Positions 1 to 5,713 of a DNA stretch of 64,000 nucleotides are shown here, in pieces. Below the pieces are notes generated by a model, which worked only from the letters and a program-made list of their open reading frames with translations, was not told the origin of the DNA and did not search any database. This stretch comes from a virus: the IMG/VR virus record IMGVR_UViG_3300042554_002381, positions 1 through 64,000 of that record; one strand, 5' to 3'. Position 1 is the first letter of the stretch, and the number at the start of each line of letters is the position of its first letter. The position numbers and the translations under genes were made by a program.

Positions 1-165
1 GACATTCACGCAGTAGTCTCTGAAGTAAGCAATGGCTTCCCTCAGAGTCTTAGCAATGATGTCGTGTCCTGCAATGTTCCATGTGTGGTACATAGCGTAA
101 AGGATTTGACCTGCATACACAGGGGGGTTGAGGGTTGTTGTGTTTGGTGGGGGGATGGTTGTCAT
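1..165 (-). CDS. Partial leftward hypothetical phage protein (5' end only)
   Basis: Reading leftward from the ATG at 165-163 there is an uninterrupted frame of 55 codons that runs off the left edge. The peptide starts MTTIPPPNTTTLNPPVY and continues AGQILYAMYHTWNIAG. The Pro/Thr-rich start followed by an amphipathic helical segment looks like a genuine protein start, and the frame is in the same direction as the seven genes upstream of it. The start is preceded by a CCCT sequence similar to the leaders of other genes here. I do not recognise the family. The other two frames on this strand are closed by stops. Confidence 0.6.
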   Translation of the reverse strand, partial: MTTIPPPNTTTLNPPVYAGQILYAMYHTWNIAGHDIIAKTLREAIAYFRDYCVNV

Positions 166-191
166 AGGGACTCCCACCACTCTCATCCACA

Positions 192-257
192 TCACATTTT
201 TACACCCATCAGTTCACACCTCATGTCAGTGCATGAGTTAGTGTGTTCTTGTGTCAT
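192..257 (-). CDS. Possible 21-codon leader ORF
   Basis: A short leftward frame (MTQEHTNSCTDM...) begins at 257 and stops at 192. It is preceded by an AAGGAGAGAG stretch, which is a purine-rich ribosome-binding-like sequence that is otherwise rare in this window. It lies in the untranslated region upstream of the partial gene at 1-165, so it could be a leader peptide. It is too short to support by composition and may be chance. Confidence 0.2.
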   Translation of the reverse strand: MTQEHTNSCTDMRCELMGVKM

Positions 258-342
258 CTCTCTCCTTAGTGTTTGCTCTCTCTCTTTATAGGAGAAGCAT
301 GAGAGCGCCCGGTTTTTGTACAGTGCGCCCCAAAATGACAAA

Positions 343-356
343 ACCCCCAGGGGGGT
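343..356 (-). terminator. Possible intrinsic terminator after the leftward block
   Basis: On the minus strand an ACCCC/GGGGT hairpin with a very small loop is followed by TTTTG and, a few bases on, ATTTT. It lies 36 bases downstream of the stop of the 392-604 gene. The tiny loop and weak T-tract make this a tentative call. Confidence 0.35.
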
Positions 357-391
357 ACCTGAGGGTTGCTTAGAGGGAGGGGGTGTCTTTG

Positions 392-604
392 TTAATTGGT
401 AGTTGTCATCATGACGTCTTTCTCTGCTGAGATTTCTACCTCATAGTGCCAGGTCTCATCTGTTTCCTGGCAGAGTCTATACATGATGGGTGCTGTGCTG
501 TCACCAGCCAGTTGCATGGCGTTGACAAGTCTTGGGAGTTGCATGGTGTCAGACTTTAGGTAGACGATCTGGCCAAAATCAAAGTTGTTGTGCAAGCGTA
601 TCAT
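392..604 (-). CDS. Small conserved-type phage protein, unknown function (70 aa)
   Basis: A 70-residue protein beginning MIRLHNNFDFGQIVYLK. The FDFGQIVYLKSD start followed by QLPRLVNAMQL resembles small SH3/KOW-like phage proteins in which a 'FGDIVYLKTD' strand begins a beta barrel; this is a pattern resemblance only. It lies 18 bases downstream of the PhoH-like gene on the same strand and its start is preceded by AACCCAAATAAACTGACACT, the same AACCC leader seen before many genes here. It is probably cotranscribed with PhoH. Function unknown. Confidence 0.75.
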   Translation of the reverse strand: MIRLHNNFDFGQIVYLKSDTMQLPRLVNAMQLAGDSTAPIMYRLCQETDETWHYEVEISAEKDVMMTTTN

Positions 605-622
605 AGTGTCAGTTTATTTGGG

Positions 623-1270
623 TTAGTTGTACTCAAAGTCAAGGATCTTTCCTACCAGGTCAGAGCGGTGGTTCTCTTTAAGCTTGATCCACTTGATTTC
701 AGGGATCTTCTTGCTCAGTTCTATGGCATAGGACAATCCGTTGTAATCGTCTCTGATGTCTTTTTGCTCATTGTCACCATTGACAATGATCTTGCCTGTT
801 TTGCCCAGGCGTGTCAGAATGGCCAGCATCTGCGCCTTGCTCAGGTTCTGTGCTTCTTCTACTACTAAGACATCATCAATAGTCTTTCCTCTAATGAACT
901 GCACAGGATAGGCCACGATCTGTTTGCTTTTGACCATCTCCTGAATCTTGGCTTTTTCATAGCACTTTTCCAAGTTCTCTACAAAAGCCTCCAAGTAAGG
1001 GTTAAACTTTTCATCTAGTGATCCTGGTAACAAGCCCATGGTGGCACCCACCTCAATGGTAGCGCGCGTCACATAGATATTATCGCATTCTTTTTTGAAT
1101 AAGAAGTCTAGGGCTGTTTGTGCAGAGACTAATGACTTGCCTGAACCTGCGCGCCCTGTGACAATCACTATCTGGTTTTCTCTTATTAAACGCTTGGCAT
1201 CTCTTTGCTCTTCGTTAAGCTCTACTAAATACTTGATTTCTGTCTTGCGTGATCTATTGGCGTCTCTCAT
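623..1270 (-). CDS. PhoH-like P-loop ATPase
   Basis: A 215-residue PhoH-family ATPase. Visible motifs are Walker A GRAGSGKS at residues 39-46, the PhoH-typical YVTRA segment near 66-70 followed by G-x-x-P-G (GLLPGSLDEK), Walker B VLVVEEAQN at 134-142 and a late NGDNEQKD sensor-like segment followed by NHR near the C-terminus. The length matches the ATPase core alone, without the extra RNA-binding or nuclease domains found in cellular PhoH2 proteins. PhoH-like genes are common in phage early regions; the true role (phosphate stress, RNA helicase-like or other) is not settled. It lies in the leftward early-type operon. The start is preceded by GAACCCCCACT. Confidence 0.92.
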   Translation of the reverse strand: MRDANRSRKTEIKYLVELNEEQRDAKRLIRENQIVIVTGRAGSGKSLVSAQTALDFLFKKECDNIYVTRATIEVGATMGLLPGSLDEKFNPYLEAFVENLEKCYEKAKIQEMVKSKQIVAYPVQFIRGKTIDDVLVVEEAQNLSKAQMLAILTRLGKTGKIIVNGDNEQKDIRDDYNGLSYAIELSKKIPEIKWIKLKENHRSDLVGKILDFEYN

Positions 1271-1282
1271 AGTGGGGGTTCA

Positions 1283-1546
1283 CTATAAGTTAATAATAAA
1301 ATCTGTAAGTATATCACTTGTGAATAACCCAAGCAGACTACCTGCGGTAGCGCCTAAAGAGTACAACACCCTATCAGTTATGGTGCCAAAGACAATCTTC
1401 TTGATGTTGTAAGACCAGACCATAGAGATCATAAAGGCTGCAAAGAAAACCCCTACATAGAGCTCTTTGCTTAAAAAGACTGTGTTAATGGCCACAAAGT
1501 AGACCTGCACCACGCCGGTCATAAACAGTTTCATCCAGGTTTTCAT
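1283..1546 (-). CDS. Small integral membrane protein (three predicted TM helices)
   Basis: An 87-residue hydrophobic protein with three likely membrane spans at about residues 7-25, 29-48 and 60-80, with short polar loops. Its start overlaps the stop of the upstream gene by 4 bases (ATGA), which indicates translational coupling. Size and topology would suit a holin-like or membrane-remodelling phage protein, but no specific family is recognised and its early-type location argues against a lysis role. Function unknown. Confidence 0.75.
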   Translation of the reverse strand: MKTWMKLFMTGVVQVYFVAINTVFLSKELYVGVFFAAFMISMVWSYNIKKIVFGTITDRVLYSLGATAGSLLGLFTSDILTDFIINL

Positions 1547-2007
1547 TTTCTTCTTGGCAGCCAGACCACGTCAAGCTCTTGTTTAGGGATATTAAACTCA
1601 ATGCGTTTTTCAGCACAGCTTTTACAGCAGGTTACAATCCAGCCTTTGGTCCAGGTGCCTACATTATCTGTTGACCCACAGGTCTCACAGGTGTTTTCAG
1701 ACTCATCTTCTGCAGCTTCTATCGCATCCCAGTTCTTGTTTAGTGTTCCACCCAAAGGATAGAATCTCAAGCTGCCATACTTTTCTTTGATGTCAGAAAC
1801 CTTTGTCACCACTTTGGTTCCATTTTCAAGGTTGTACTGGTCGTCGTTTTCCTTTATGGTAGTGACCAGGCGCTTTATGATGGGGTACCAACCCAGGTCT
1901 ACACCTAAACCTGCTGACCAGGGGGTGTAGTTGGGATCTGTGCCCTGGAACATTTCAGGGTAAATCTTAATGATCTCAGCTGTTAGTCGCTTGGTTTCTG
2001 TTTCCAT
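1543..2007 (-). CDS. Zinc-ribbon phage protein with GSLRFY motif (154 aa)
   Basis: A 154-residue protein. The middle holds VSDIKEKYGSLRFY, then an acidic helix with A-x-x-E-S-x-x-T and a zinc ribbon C-x2-C (CETCG, about residue 109) paired with CCKSC (about residue 130). This 'K.KyG.LRfY....AE..S..tCe.CG' layout is a recurring small phage protein of unknown function, often with an N-terminal GW-x-PII segment as here (GWYPIIKRL). It overlaps both neighbours and is surely cotranscribed with them. A nucleic-acid or protein-binding role is plausible but not shown. Confidence 0.8.
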   Translation of the reverse strand: METETKRLTAEIIKIYPEMFQGTDPNYTPWSAGLGVDLGWYPIIKRLVTTIKENDDQYNLENGTKVVTKVSDIKEKYGSLRFYPLGGTLNKNWDAIEAAEDESENTCETCGSTDNVGTWTKGWIVTCCKSCAEKRIEFNIPKQELDVVWLPRRK

Positions 2008-2429
2008 TGCAGCAGGTAGTTAGAGTTTTTGGTAGAGAATTTTATTGAGTTGGGGTTCTGTTCAGTGATTTTGACAATTTGGGTGGTCATCCAGGTGAAG
2101 AACCTACCGTATTGAGGGTCCAGAATCAAAGATCTCCCTTCAGCTGCCTGGTCATGACCTTTTTCAAAGGTGCCGTCCTCGTTCCACTCAATAAACTTGA
2201 TCTCTTTTGCAGTCAGTGTCAGGCCATCTTCTGCGCGAACCAACATGTAGTCAGGTACTTCTATACTAGGTTTGCACTCTTCACAGTATTGTGGTCCTAT
2301 GGCACCTTCCCCTTGGGATGCTGCCAGTTCATCTAAAGTGAACTCATGACCTTTTTTGACAACCTTTCTGCACTTGGAGCACAGCAGCGCCATGTTGCCA
2401 CTATTGAACTTAAAGATGGCTTTTTTCAT
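1983..2429 (-). CDS. Cysteine-containing small phage protein, unknown function (148 aa)
   Basis: A 148-residue protein. Near the N-terminus it carries CSKC (about residues 17-20) and a later YCEEC pair, which together would make a zinc-binding knuckle. The rest is polar with no recognised motif. It overlaps the downstream gene by 25 bases and shares an ATGA overlap with the gene upstream of it (start at 2429 inside the end of 2426-2911). The tight packing supports it as a real member of the leftward operon. Confidence 0.75.
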   Translation of the reverse strand: MKKAIFKFNSGNMALLCSKCRKVVKKGHEFTLDELAASQGEGAIGPQYCEECKPSIEVPDYMLVRAEDGLTLTAKEIKFIEWNEDGTFEKGHDQAAEGRSLILDPQYGRFFTWMTTQIVKITEQNPNSIKFSTKNSNYLLQWKQKPSD

Positions 2430-2911
2430 TTCCAGTGATTGTTGTCTCTTTCAAAGTAAAACTCTAATGGTTCAACGTTGTGGTCATAGTAAAAACCTAC
2501 CACATCGCTTTGAAACTTGCTGTGTACGTTCTCAAACAAAGCTGCTGTGACTACTTTGAAGCCCATGTCAATAAGGTGGTTGGCAAAAAAGTTATAGTTA
2601 CCACCGGTGATTACCCCTGCTTCTACCAGGACTACTGTCTCAAAAGGAAAAAACTCAAAGCAGGTGCGGTTGGCAAACTGCTTGCGGTAAGGTTCAGGAT
2701 CCTCGTCAGGATAAGGCACCTCCACACACACTATGTCCAACATTTCTCCTCCCTGACTCAAATGGTGCGCTATGTGCATGGCTGCTGTAGCGCTGTAGTC
2801 TGGACTGACCATGGCTACTGCTGCTTTGCCTGGCACCAGACCTTCTTTGTTTTGAAGCATCTGGCAGACTTTGACCAGGGCATCCCACTCTTTCTCTCTG
2901 GTGACGTACAT
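2426..2911 (-). CDS. PRTase-fold-like protein, function uncertain (161 aa)
   Basis: A 161-residue alpha/beta protein. The segment VVLVEAGVITGGNYNF near residues 92-107 resembles the PRPP-binding loop of phosphoribosyltransferases (hydrophobic strand, two acidic residues, then TGG). Here one of the usual two acidic residues is lost (VEAG rather than VDDV). An upstream strand IVCVEVPYPDEDPEP would fit the preceding beta-alpha-beta unit. It may be a degenerate PRTase-like nucleotide-binding protein. It starts just inside the leftward block and couples by ATGA to the next gene. Confidence 0.6.
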   Translation of the reverse strand: MYVTREKEWDALVKVCQMLQNKEGLVPGKAAVAMVSPDYSATAAMHIAHHLSQGGEMLDIVCVEVPYPDEDPEPYRKQFANRTCFEFFPFETVVLVEAGVITGGNYNFFANHLIDMGFKVVTAALFENVHSKFQSDVVGFYYDHNVEPLEFYFERDNNHWK

Positions 2912-2920
2912 AAATCAAGT

Positions 2921-3295
2921 TTATTTAAGGTGGTTTTTTTGCAGGTACTGGTACAAGGAGCGCACAGAATAACAGATAGGTTTTCCTTTACTGTCATGCG
3001 CTCCATAACCATCGTGTTCTTCAGAAACAACCAGGTTTCCTTCATTGTCCCGATGGTACAAAGGCCCCTTCCACTTTTTCTTGCCCCACTCGTTCTCATA
3101 GATAAACCAGCTGATCCACTCTAAACCTTCCTCTGTGTAGTAGCAGCCCATGGAACGCATTAGCATCTCTTCAAGGACGCTGCTCAGCTCATAAGGACTT
3201 TCTATAAGATTCATGCCTATTTTATCCAAAGCCCTAATGTTCTCAGTGCCCTTTTTATAGATGTGCAAAATGCTCTTAAAGTCTTGATACTGCAT
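2921..3295 (-). CDS. First gene of leftward operon, unknown function (124 aa)
   Basis: A 124-residue protein, rich in aromatic and charged residues (WISWFIYENEWGKKKW around residues 60-75), ending in a YSVRSLYQYLQKNHLK helix. It is a plausible small phage early protein; I do not recognise a fold. It is the promoter-proximal gene of the leftward block: the candidate minus-strand promoter -7 element lies 20 bases upstream of its start. Confidence 0.75.
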   Translation of the reverse strand: MQYQDFKSILHIYKKGTENIRALDKIGMNLIESPYELSSVLEEMLMRSMGCYYTEEGLEWISWFIYENEWGKKKWKGPLYHRDNEGNLVVSEEHDGYGAHDSKGKPICYSVRSLYQYLQKNHLK

Positions 3296-3315
3296 GATGT
3301 GGAATAACTTCTCTA

Positions 3316-3346
3316 CAAATATACAGACAAATTTGTAGAAGTTAAA
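3316..3346 (-). promoter_or_regulatory. Leftward Bacteroidota-type promoter
   Basis: On the minus strand TTTA (3346-3343) lies 19 bases upstream of TATATTTG (3323-3316), matching the Bacteroidota primary-sigma pattern TTTG-N19/20-TAnnTTTG with one mismatch in the -33 box. It sits directly in front of the gene starting at 3295 and would drive the leftward block. Confidence 0.65.
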
Positions 3347-3363
3347 CTTTTGAAGTATATTTG
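3332..3363 (+). promoter_or_regulatory. Rightward Bacteroidota-type promoter
   Basis: TTTG at 3332-3335, a 20-base spacer and TATATTTG at 3356-3363 match the Bacteroidota promoter consensus exactly. It lies 38 bases upstream of the gene at 3402 and is the first rightward promoter of the window. Confidence 0.75.
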
Positions 3364-3401
3364 TAGTGTAGAAACTCTATAAAATGTAAACCCCAACTCC
3401 T

Positions 3402-3623
3402 ATGTCACAAAACCAAGAAGACAGAGAACCCACCAAAGAAGAGGTAATTGCCTGGTACAAAGAGCAAATTGAGCTGGCAGAGCTGCGCCACAAGCTTGCA
3501 GAGCTTCAGAGCAAAGCTGTACAGGAAGAGGCCAAGCGCCTGCAGGCTATGGCAATCATTGCTCAATTCAAGACTCCTCTAAACAGCAACGAGGATGATG
3601 CAGAGTCTGAAAACGCACACTGA
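3402..3623 (+). CDS. Small coiled-coil protein (73 aa)
   Basis: A 73-residue, highly charged protein. Residues about 12-55 form a continuous heptad-like helix (EQIELAELRHKLAELQSKAV), and the C-terminal tail is acidic. It is the first gene after the rightward promoter, and its start is preceded by AAACCCCAACTCCT. No family is recognised; the composition suggests a small oligomeric helical protein. Confidence 0.75.
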   Translation: MSQNQEDREPTKEEVIAWYKEQIELAELRHKLAELQSKAVQEEAKRLQAMAIIAQFKTPLNSNEDDAESENAH

Positions 3624-3636
3624 AAAACCAAATAGC

Positions 3637-3666
3637 AGAAGTTTAACCCCCTTAGATTAAACTTCT
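3637..3666 (+). other. 10-bp hairpin upstream of tRNA-Thr
   Basis: AGAAGTTTAA at 3637-3646 and TTAAACTTCT at 3657-3666 are perfect reverse complements around a 10-base loop (CCCCCTTAGA). No run of T follows (CAGATTTCC), so this is not a classic terminator. It could be a processing signal in front of the tRNA or an operator-like site, since related AAGTT/AACTT arms recur at 3339 and 38044. Confidence 0.55.
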
Positions 3667-3693
3667 CAGATTTCCATGTTCCTTGAAAACCTA

Positions 3694-3766
3694 GCCACTT
3701 TAGCTCAGCTGGTAGAGCGACTGATTTGTAATCAGTAGGTCGTGGGTTCAATTCCTACAAGTGGCT
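3694..3766 (+). tRNA. tRNA-Thr (anticodon UGU)
   Basis: A 73-base complete cloverleaf. The acceptor stem GCCACTT pairs with AAGTGGC. The D-arm is TAGCTCAGCTGGTAGAGC, the anticodon stem ACTGA/TCAGT encloses the loop TTTGTAA with anticodon TGT (reads ACA), and the T-arm has GTTCAATTC. The discriminator base is U and the CCA end is not encoded. It is transcribed with the small genes on either side. Confidence 0.95.
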
Positions 3767-3795
3767 CTAATTTCTCTTAAACCAACTCCAACCCT

Positions 3796-4086
3796 ATGTC
3801 AAAACCCTTTAAAACACTACTTGGAACCAGGATCTTGTTAAACAAACCTGACAAACCAGAGTCTGTCATTCAGCTTTCACCGGAAGCAGAAGCTGAACTA
3901 GAACGTGAAATGATGCAAAAGTGGACTATGCTGGAAGTTTTTGCTACAGGTGATGAAGTCACGCATGTAGTTCCTGGCGACAAAGTCTATGTTCCTACCC
4001 AATACTTGCAGCATGCAGATGTAGTCCAGTTAGATGACAGCATCAAACTCATGATTGCAGAGCGCGACATTGCCATTGTATGGTAA
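3796..4086 (+). CDS. GroES-like co-chaperonin
   Basis: A 96-residue protein with the outline of a Cpn10/GroES barrel. It has an N-terminal strand KPFKTLLGTRILLNKP (compare the GroES start 'KPLGDRVLV'), a mobile-loop-length polar insert with many Glu, then LEVFATGDEVTHVVPGDKVYV (compare 'VVAVG....VKVGDRVLF') and a closing AERDIAIVW (compare 'ESDILAIV'). Length is typical of GroES (about 95 aa). Phage co-chaperonins such as T4 gp31 work with host GroEL to fold the capsid protein; the same role is inferred here. It sits between two tRNA genes upstream of the head module, with an AACCAACTCCAACCCT leader. Confidence 0.75.
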   Translation: MSKPFKTLLGTRILLNKPDKPESVIQLSPEAEAELEREMMQKWTMLEVFATGDEVTHVVPGDKVYVPTQYLQHADVVQLDDSIKLMIAERDIAIVW

Positions 4087-4120
4087 TTTTTCTGTTTAAC
4101 CCTCAACCCTCCAAAAACCA

Positions 4121-4378
4121 ATGCTTACATTTTTAATCAACCTGTTCAAAGGCAGTTCCACTTTGGCCACCCTTGAACGCAAAAAACTTGACATCCTGAG
4201 CACTTTTTATAAGATGTCCACAGAGCTGAGTGCACTGCATGATGAGCAGATCACCGCCATTAAGAACCTGGAAGTAAGACTTGCAGAGCTGGAAAGTGAA
4301 AAACGTGAAGTAGAACAGATGGCCCTCAGCACAGAAAAAACTGTTGCTCAGATCTCAAAGATCATAGAGCAATCTTGA
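4121..4378 (+). CDS. Small coiled-coil protein with hydrophobic N-terminus (85 aa)
   Basis: An 85-residue protein with a short hydrophobic start (MLTFLINLF) and then an almost uninterrupted amphipathic helix (NLEVRLAELESEKREVEQM) to the end. It could be membrane-anchored or a small spanin-like or structural helper; nothing identifies it specifically. It lies between the GroES-like gene and tRNA-Met. Confidence 0.7.
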   Translation: MLTFLINLFKGSSTLATLERKKLDILSTFYKMSTELSALHDEQITAIKNLEVRLAELESEKREVEQMALSTEKTVAQISKIIEQS

Positions 4379-4384
4379 CAACCA

Positions 4385-4459
4385 TGCGGGCAGCCCTGGT
4401 GGCAGTCGTGGCTCATAACCACAGATGTGTGGCAGGTTCGACCCCTGCGCCCGCTACCA
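4385..4459 (+). tRNA. tRNA-Met-type tRNA (anticodon CAU), CCA encoded
   Basis: A 75-base tRNA-like gene with encoded CCA. GCGGGC at 4386-4391 pairs with GCCCGC at 4449-4454. The anticodon arm is GTGG-CTCATAA-CCAC (anticodon CAT), and the T-arm is GCAGG-TTCGACC-CCTGC. The first base pair would be T-T, an unpaired end reminiscent of initiator tRNAs, and the loop CTCATAA is the one found in bacterial fMet tRNA. The D-arm (CCCTGGTGGCAGTC) is short and poorly paired. An elongator Met, initiator Met or Ile2 (lysidine) identity cannot be settled by eye. A terminator follows 2 bases later. Confidence 0.75.
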
Positions 4460-4461
4460 AT

Positions 4462-4494
4462 GTCCAGTTTTTAGTTCAAAAAACTGGACTTTTT
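4462..4494 (+). terminator. Intrinsic terminator after tRNA-Met
   Basis: GTCCAGTTTTT at 4462-4472 pairs perfectly with AAAAACTGGAC at 4479-4489 around a 6-base loop, followed by TTTTT. It is a textbook Rho-independent terminator that ends the tRNA/GroES cassette. Confidence 0.85.
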
Positions 4495-4503
4495 ACAACG
4501 CAA

Positions 4504-4662
4504 ATGCCTGTACCTCACACTGATGTAAGCGTAGAAAAGCATGTCCTGGCAGTATGGTGGAACTGCAGCCCACACTCTCGCAAGGGTGTGTGTAACGCGG
4601 GGGAATGTTCAGGTGAAACTCCTGAGTGTATGGTATCTAATCTTGAAAAACCATGGAAGTAA
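4504..4662 (+). CDS. Possible 52-aa Cys-rich ORF (competes with structured RNA)
   Basis: An open frame from ATG 4504 to TAA 4662 would encode MPVPHTDVSVEKHVLAVWWN followed by four cysteines (CSPH, VCNAGECSGETPEC). It overlaps the start of the next gene by 10 bases. The same DNA folds into three consecutive hairpins, which is unusual for coding sequence, so the RNA reading at 4549-4625 competes with this one. Confidence 0.25.
   Translation: MPVPHTDVSVEKHVLAVWWNCSPHSRKGVCNAGECSGETPECMVSNLEKPWK
4549..4625 (+). ncRNA. Candidate structured RNA: three consecutive hairpins
   Basis: Directly downstream of the tRNA-Met terminator three hairpins follow one another. GCAGT (4549-4553) pairs with ACTGC (4562-4566) over an 8-base loop. 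CACACTCTC (4571-4579) pairs with GGGTGTGTG (4584-4592), with one T-T mismatch, around a GCAA tetraloop of the stable GNRA class. TCAGG (4609-4613) pairs with CCTGA (4621-4625) around a 7-base loop TGAAACT. The third has T-arm-like dimensions, but no closing acceptor stem was found, so it is not a plain tRNA. No known ribozyme consensus was matched. It ends 27 bases before the next start codon, so it could equally be a 5' leader element. Confidence 0.45.
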
Positions 4663-5048
4663 ACAAAGTTCAAAAAAAAATCAGGGTCACACCTTATGAC
4701 CTTGTCAAATACCAGATAATTACCAATTTTATCTTCTTTAAGAAAGAACACCTGATTCCTTCAGACATAGAGATTCTTACAATGCTTGCTCTTTGGGGGC
4801 CTGTTGAGCTGAGTAAATTTTGCAATGCTGCTGCAAGAAGACTTTATGGATCTGTAGAACTTGAAGAGTTTTCTGTGAGAGCGCAAAACGTGCGCAATCG
4901 CATTTCTAAGCTTGAAAAGCGCAAGATTGTGGTAAAGAGCAAGGATAATAAGAAGCTGATACAAATCACACCCAGCATTGATATCTACCGTAAAGGAAAC
5001 ATTTTACTAGATTATAACCTATTGTCCATTGAATCCAACAAAGCGTAA
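4653..5048 (+). CDS. Winged-helix-like conserved crAss-type protein (131 aa)
   Basis: A 131-residue basic protein. Residues about 38-110 (SDIEILTMLALWG, then FCNAAARRLYG, then VRNRISKLEKRKIVVKS) read as a helix-turn-helix followed by a recognition helix and a beta wing. The layout suits a small DNA-binding protein. It overlaps the IHF-like gene by 20 bases, so the two are translationally coupled and probably work on the same DNA transaction. I do not know a named function for it. Confidence 0.75.
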   Translation: MEVNKVQKKIRVTPYDLVKYQIITNFIFFKKEHLIPSDIEILTMLALWGPVELSKFCNAAARRLYGSVELEEFSVRAQNVRNRISKLEKRKIVVKSKDNKKLIQITPSIDIYRKGNILLDYNLLSIESNKA

Positions 5049-5427
5049 AGAGTTGTCTTTGCTTACAGCAAAGAAACTTGACAGAAATTTTCAAGAGGTT
5101 GATGACATTGTTGCTTTCTTCTATCGCTATGTGCAAAAACGTCTCAGCAGCGTGGAAAGCATTGCTGTAAATGTTCCCAATTTGGGAACTTTTGTGCTTA
5201 AAAAAAGGAGGGTTCAAAAAAAGATTGAGCGCCACAAAAACTTTATAGACAGTCTTGATGAGACTGCTTCTATAAAAGCTTTTGAGATTAAGCAGGATGT
5301 TAAAAAAGACATTGAAAAATATGAAGCCATCTTAGATATGATGGATCAGGAAGAAGAAAGAAAACTTAAAGTGCAAACCTTAAAAGAAAAACACCATGCT
5401 AATCAAGTTGTGGAAGGATCGCAATAA
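5029..5427 (+). CDS. IHF/HU-like DNA-bending protein
   Basis: A 132-residue protein. Residues about 26-70 (FYRYVQKRLSSVESIAVNVP, then NLGTFVLKKRRVQKKIERH) match the HU/IHF pattern: two N-terminal helices, then the GxF beta segment that starts the DNA-embracing arms. The C-terminal 60 residues are a charged helix not found in minimal HU. IHF-like subunits are a conserved feature of crAss-like phages, near the packaging genes. It probably dimerises, perhaps with another copy outside the window. The start overlaps the previous gene; the stop overlaps the following one. Confidence 0.75.
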   Translation: MNPTKRKELSLLTAKKLDRNFQEVDDIVAFFYRYVQKRLSSVESIAVNVPNLGTFVLKKRRVQKKIERHKNFIDSLDETASIKAFEIKQDVKKDIEKYEAILDMMDQEEERKLKVQTLKEKHHANQVVEGSQ

Positions 5428-5713
5428 GATTTTAGAAGGAGTCGCCAACAGCGTTTTTAAGACAGAACATGTTGAGGAGATTCATGATCACCGCATGGCC
5501 ATATGCCAGAGTTGTCCATTTTTGCAATCAAAAGGCCAAAAGAACTGCGTTGCACCTGGCACTCATCCATGCTGCCCTCAGTGTGGGTGTTCTTTGAAAT
5601 TTAAGTTGCGTTCTCTCACATCTTCATGCCCTGAGGGCTATTGGGATGCTGTCCTCACGCAGGATGAAGAGGATGATGTAAAGAAAAGCATTGATAACCA
5701 AAACCCCCTATGA
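5396..5713 (+). CDS. Zinc-ribbon protein (105 aa)
   Basis: A 105-residue protein with CQSCPF near residue 37, an NC about 12 residues later, CCPQCGC near 59-65 and SCPEGYW near 77. This spacing makes one or two zinc sites. The motif order (C-x2-C-P-F ... C-C-P-x-C-G-C ... S-x-S-C-P-x-G-x-W) is a recurring small protein of Bacteroidota phages. It overlaps the IHF-like gene by 32 bases and the nuclease gene by 4 (ATGA). Likely a nucleic-acid or protein-binding accessory factor. Confidence 0.75.
   Translation: MLIKLWKDRNKILEGVANSVFKTEHVEEIHDHRMAICQSCPFLQSKGQKNCVAPGTHPCCPQCGCSLKFKLRSLTSSCPEGYWDAVLTQDEEDDVKKSIDNQNPL

Larger units (their letters stand above)
166..391. other. Intergenic region between leftward genes
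   Basis: This stretch of about 226 bases holds no convincing full-size gene. It contains a pyrimidine/purine-biased tract (CTCTCT repeats around 255-285), a C5/G6 hairpin near 343-356 and the possible 21-codon ORF at 192-257. No clear Bacteroidota TTTG/TAnnTTTG pair was found on the leftward strand. Confidence 0.5.
3313..3366. repeat. Inverted repeat joining two divergent promoters
   Basis: CTACAAATATAC at 3313-3324 is repeated as its exact reverse complement GTATATTTGTAG at 3355-3366 (12 of 12 bases). Each arm contains one TATATTTG -7 element pointing outward, and the spacer holds the -33 elements. The layout suggests that the leftward and rightward promoters are bound or regulated as a unit. 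Confidence 0.8.

Noticed and set aside
2480-3124. 214-codon rightward frame across leftward genes
   Set aside because: It lies over two well-supported leftward genes, has no leader and an implausible Cys/His/Phe-rich composition.
4375-4503. ORF running through tRNA-Met
   Set aside because: The first part of this frame translates the tRNA and terminator; only the 3' part (4504-4662) was kept as a weak alternative.
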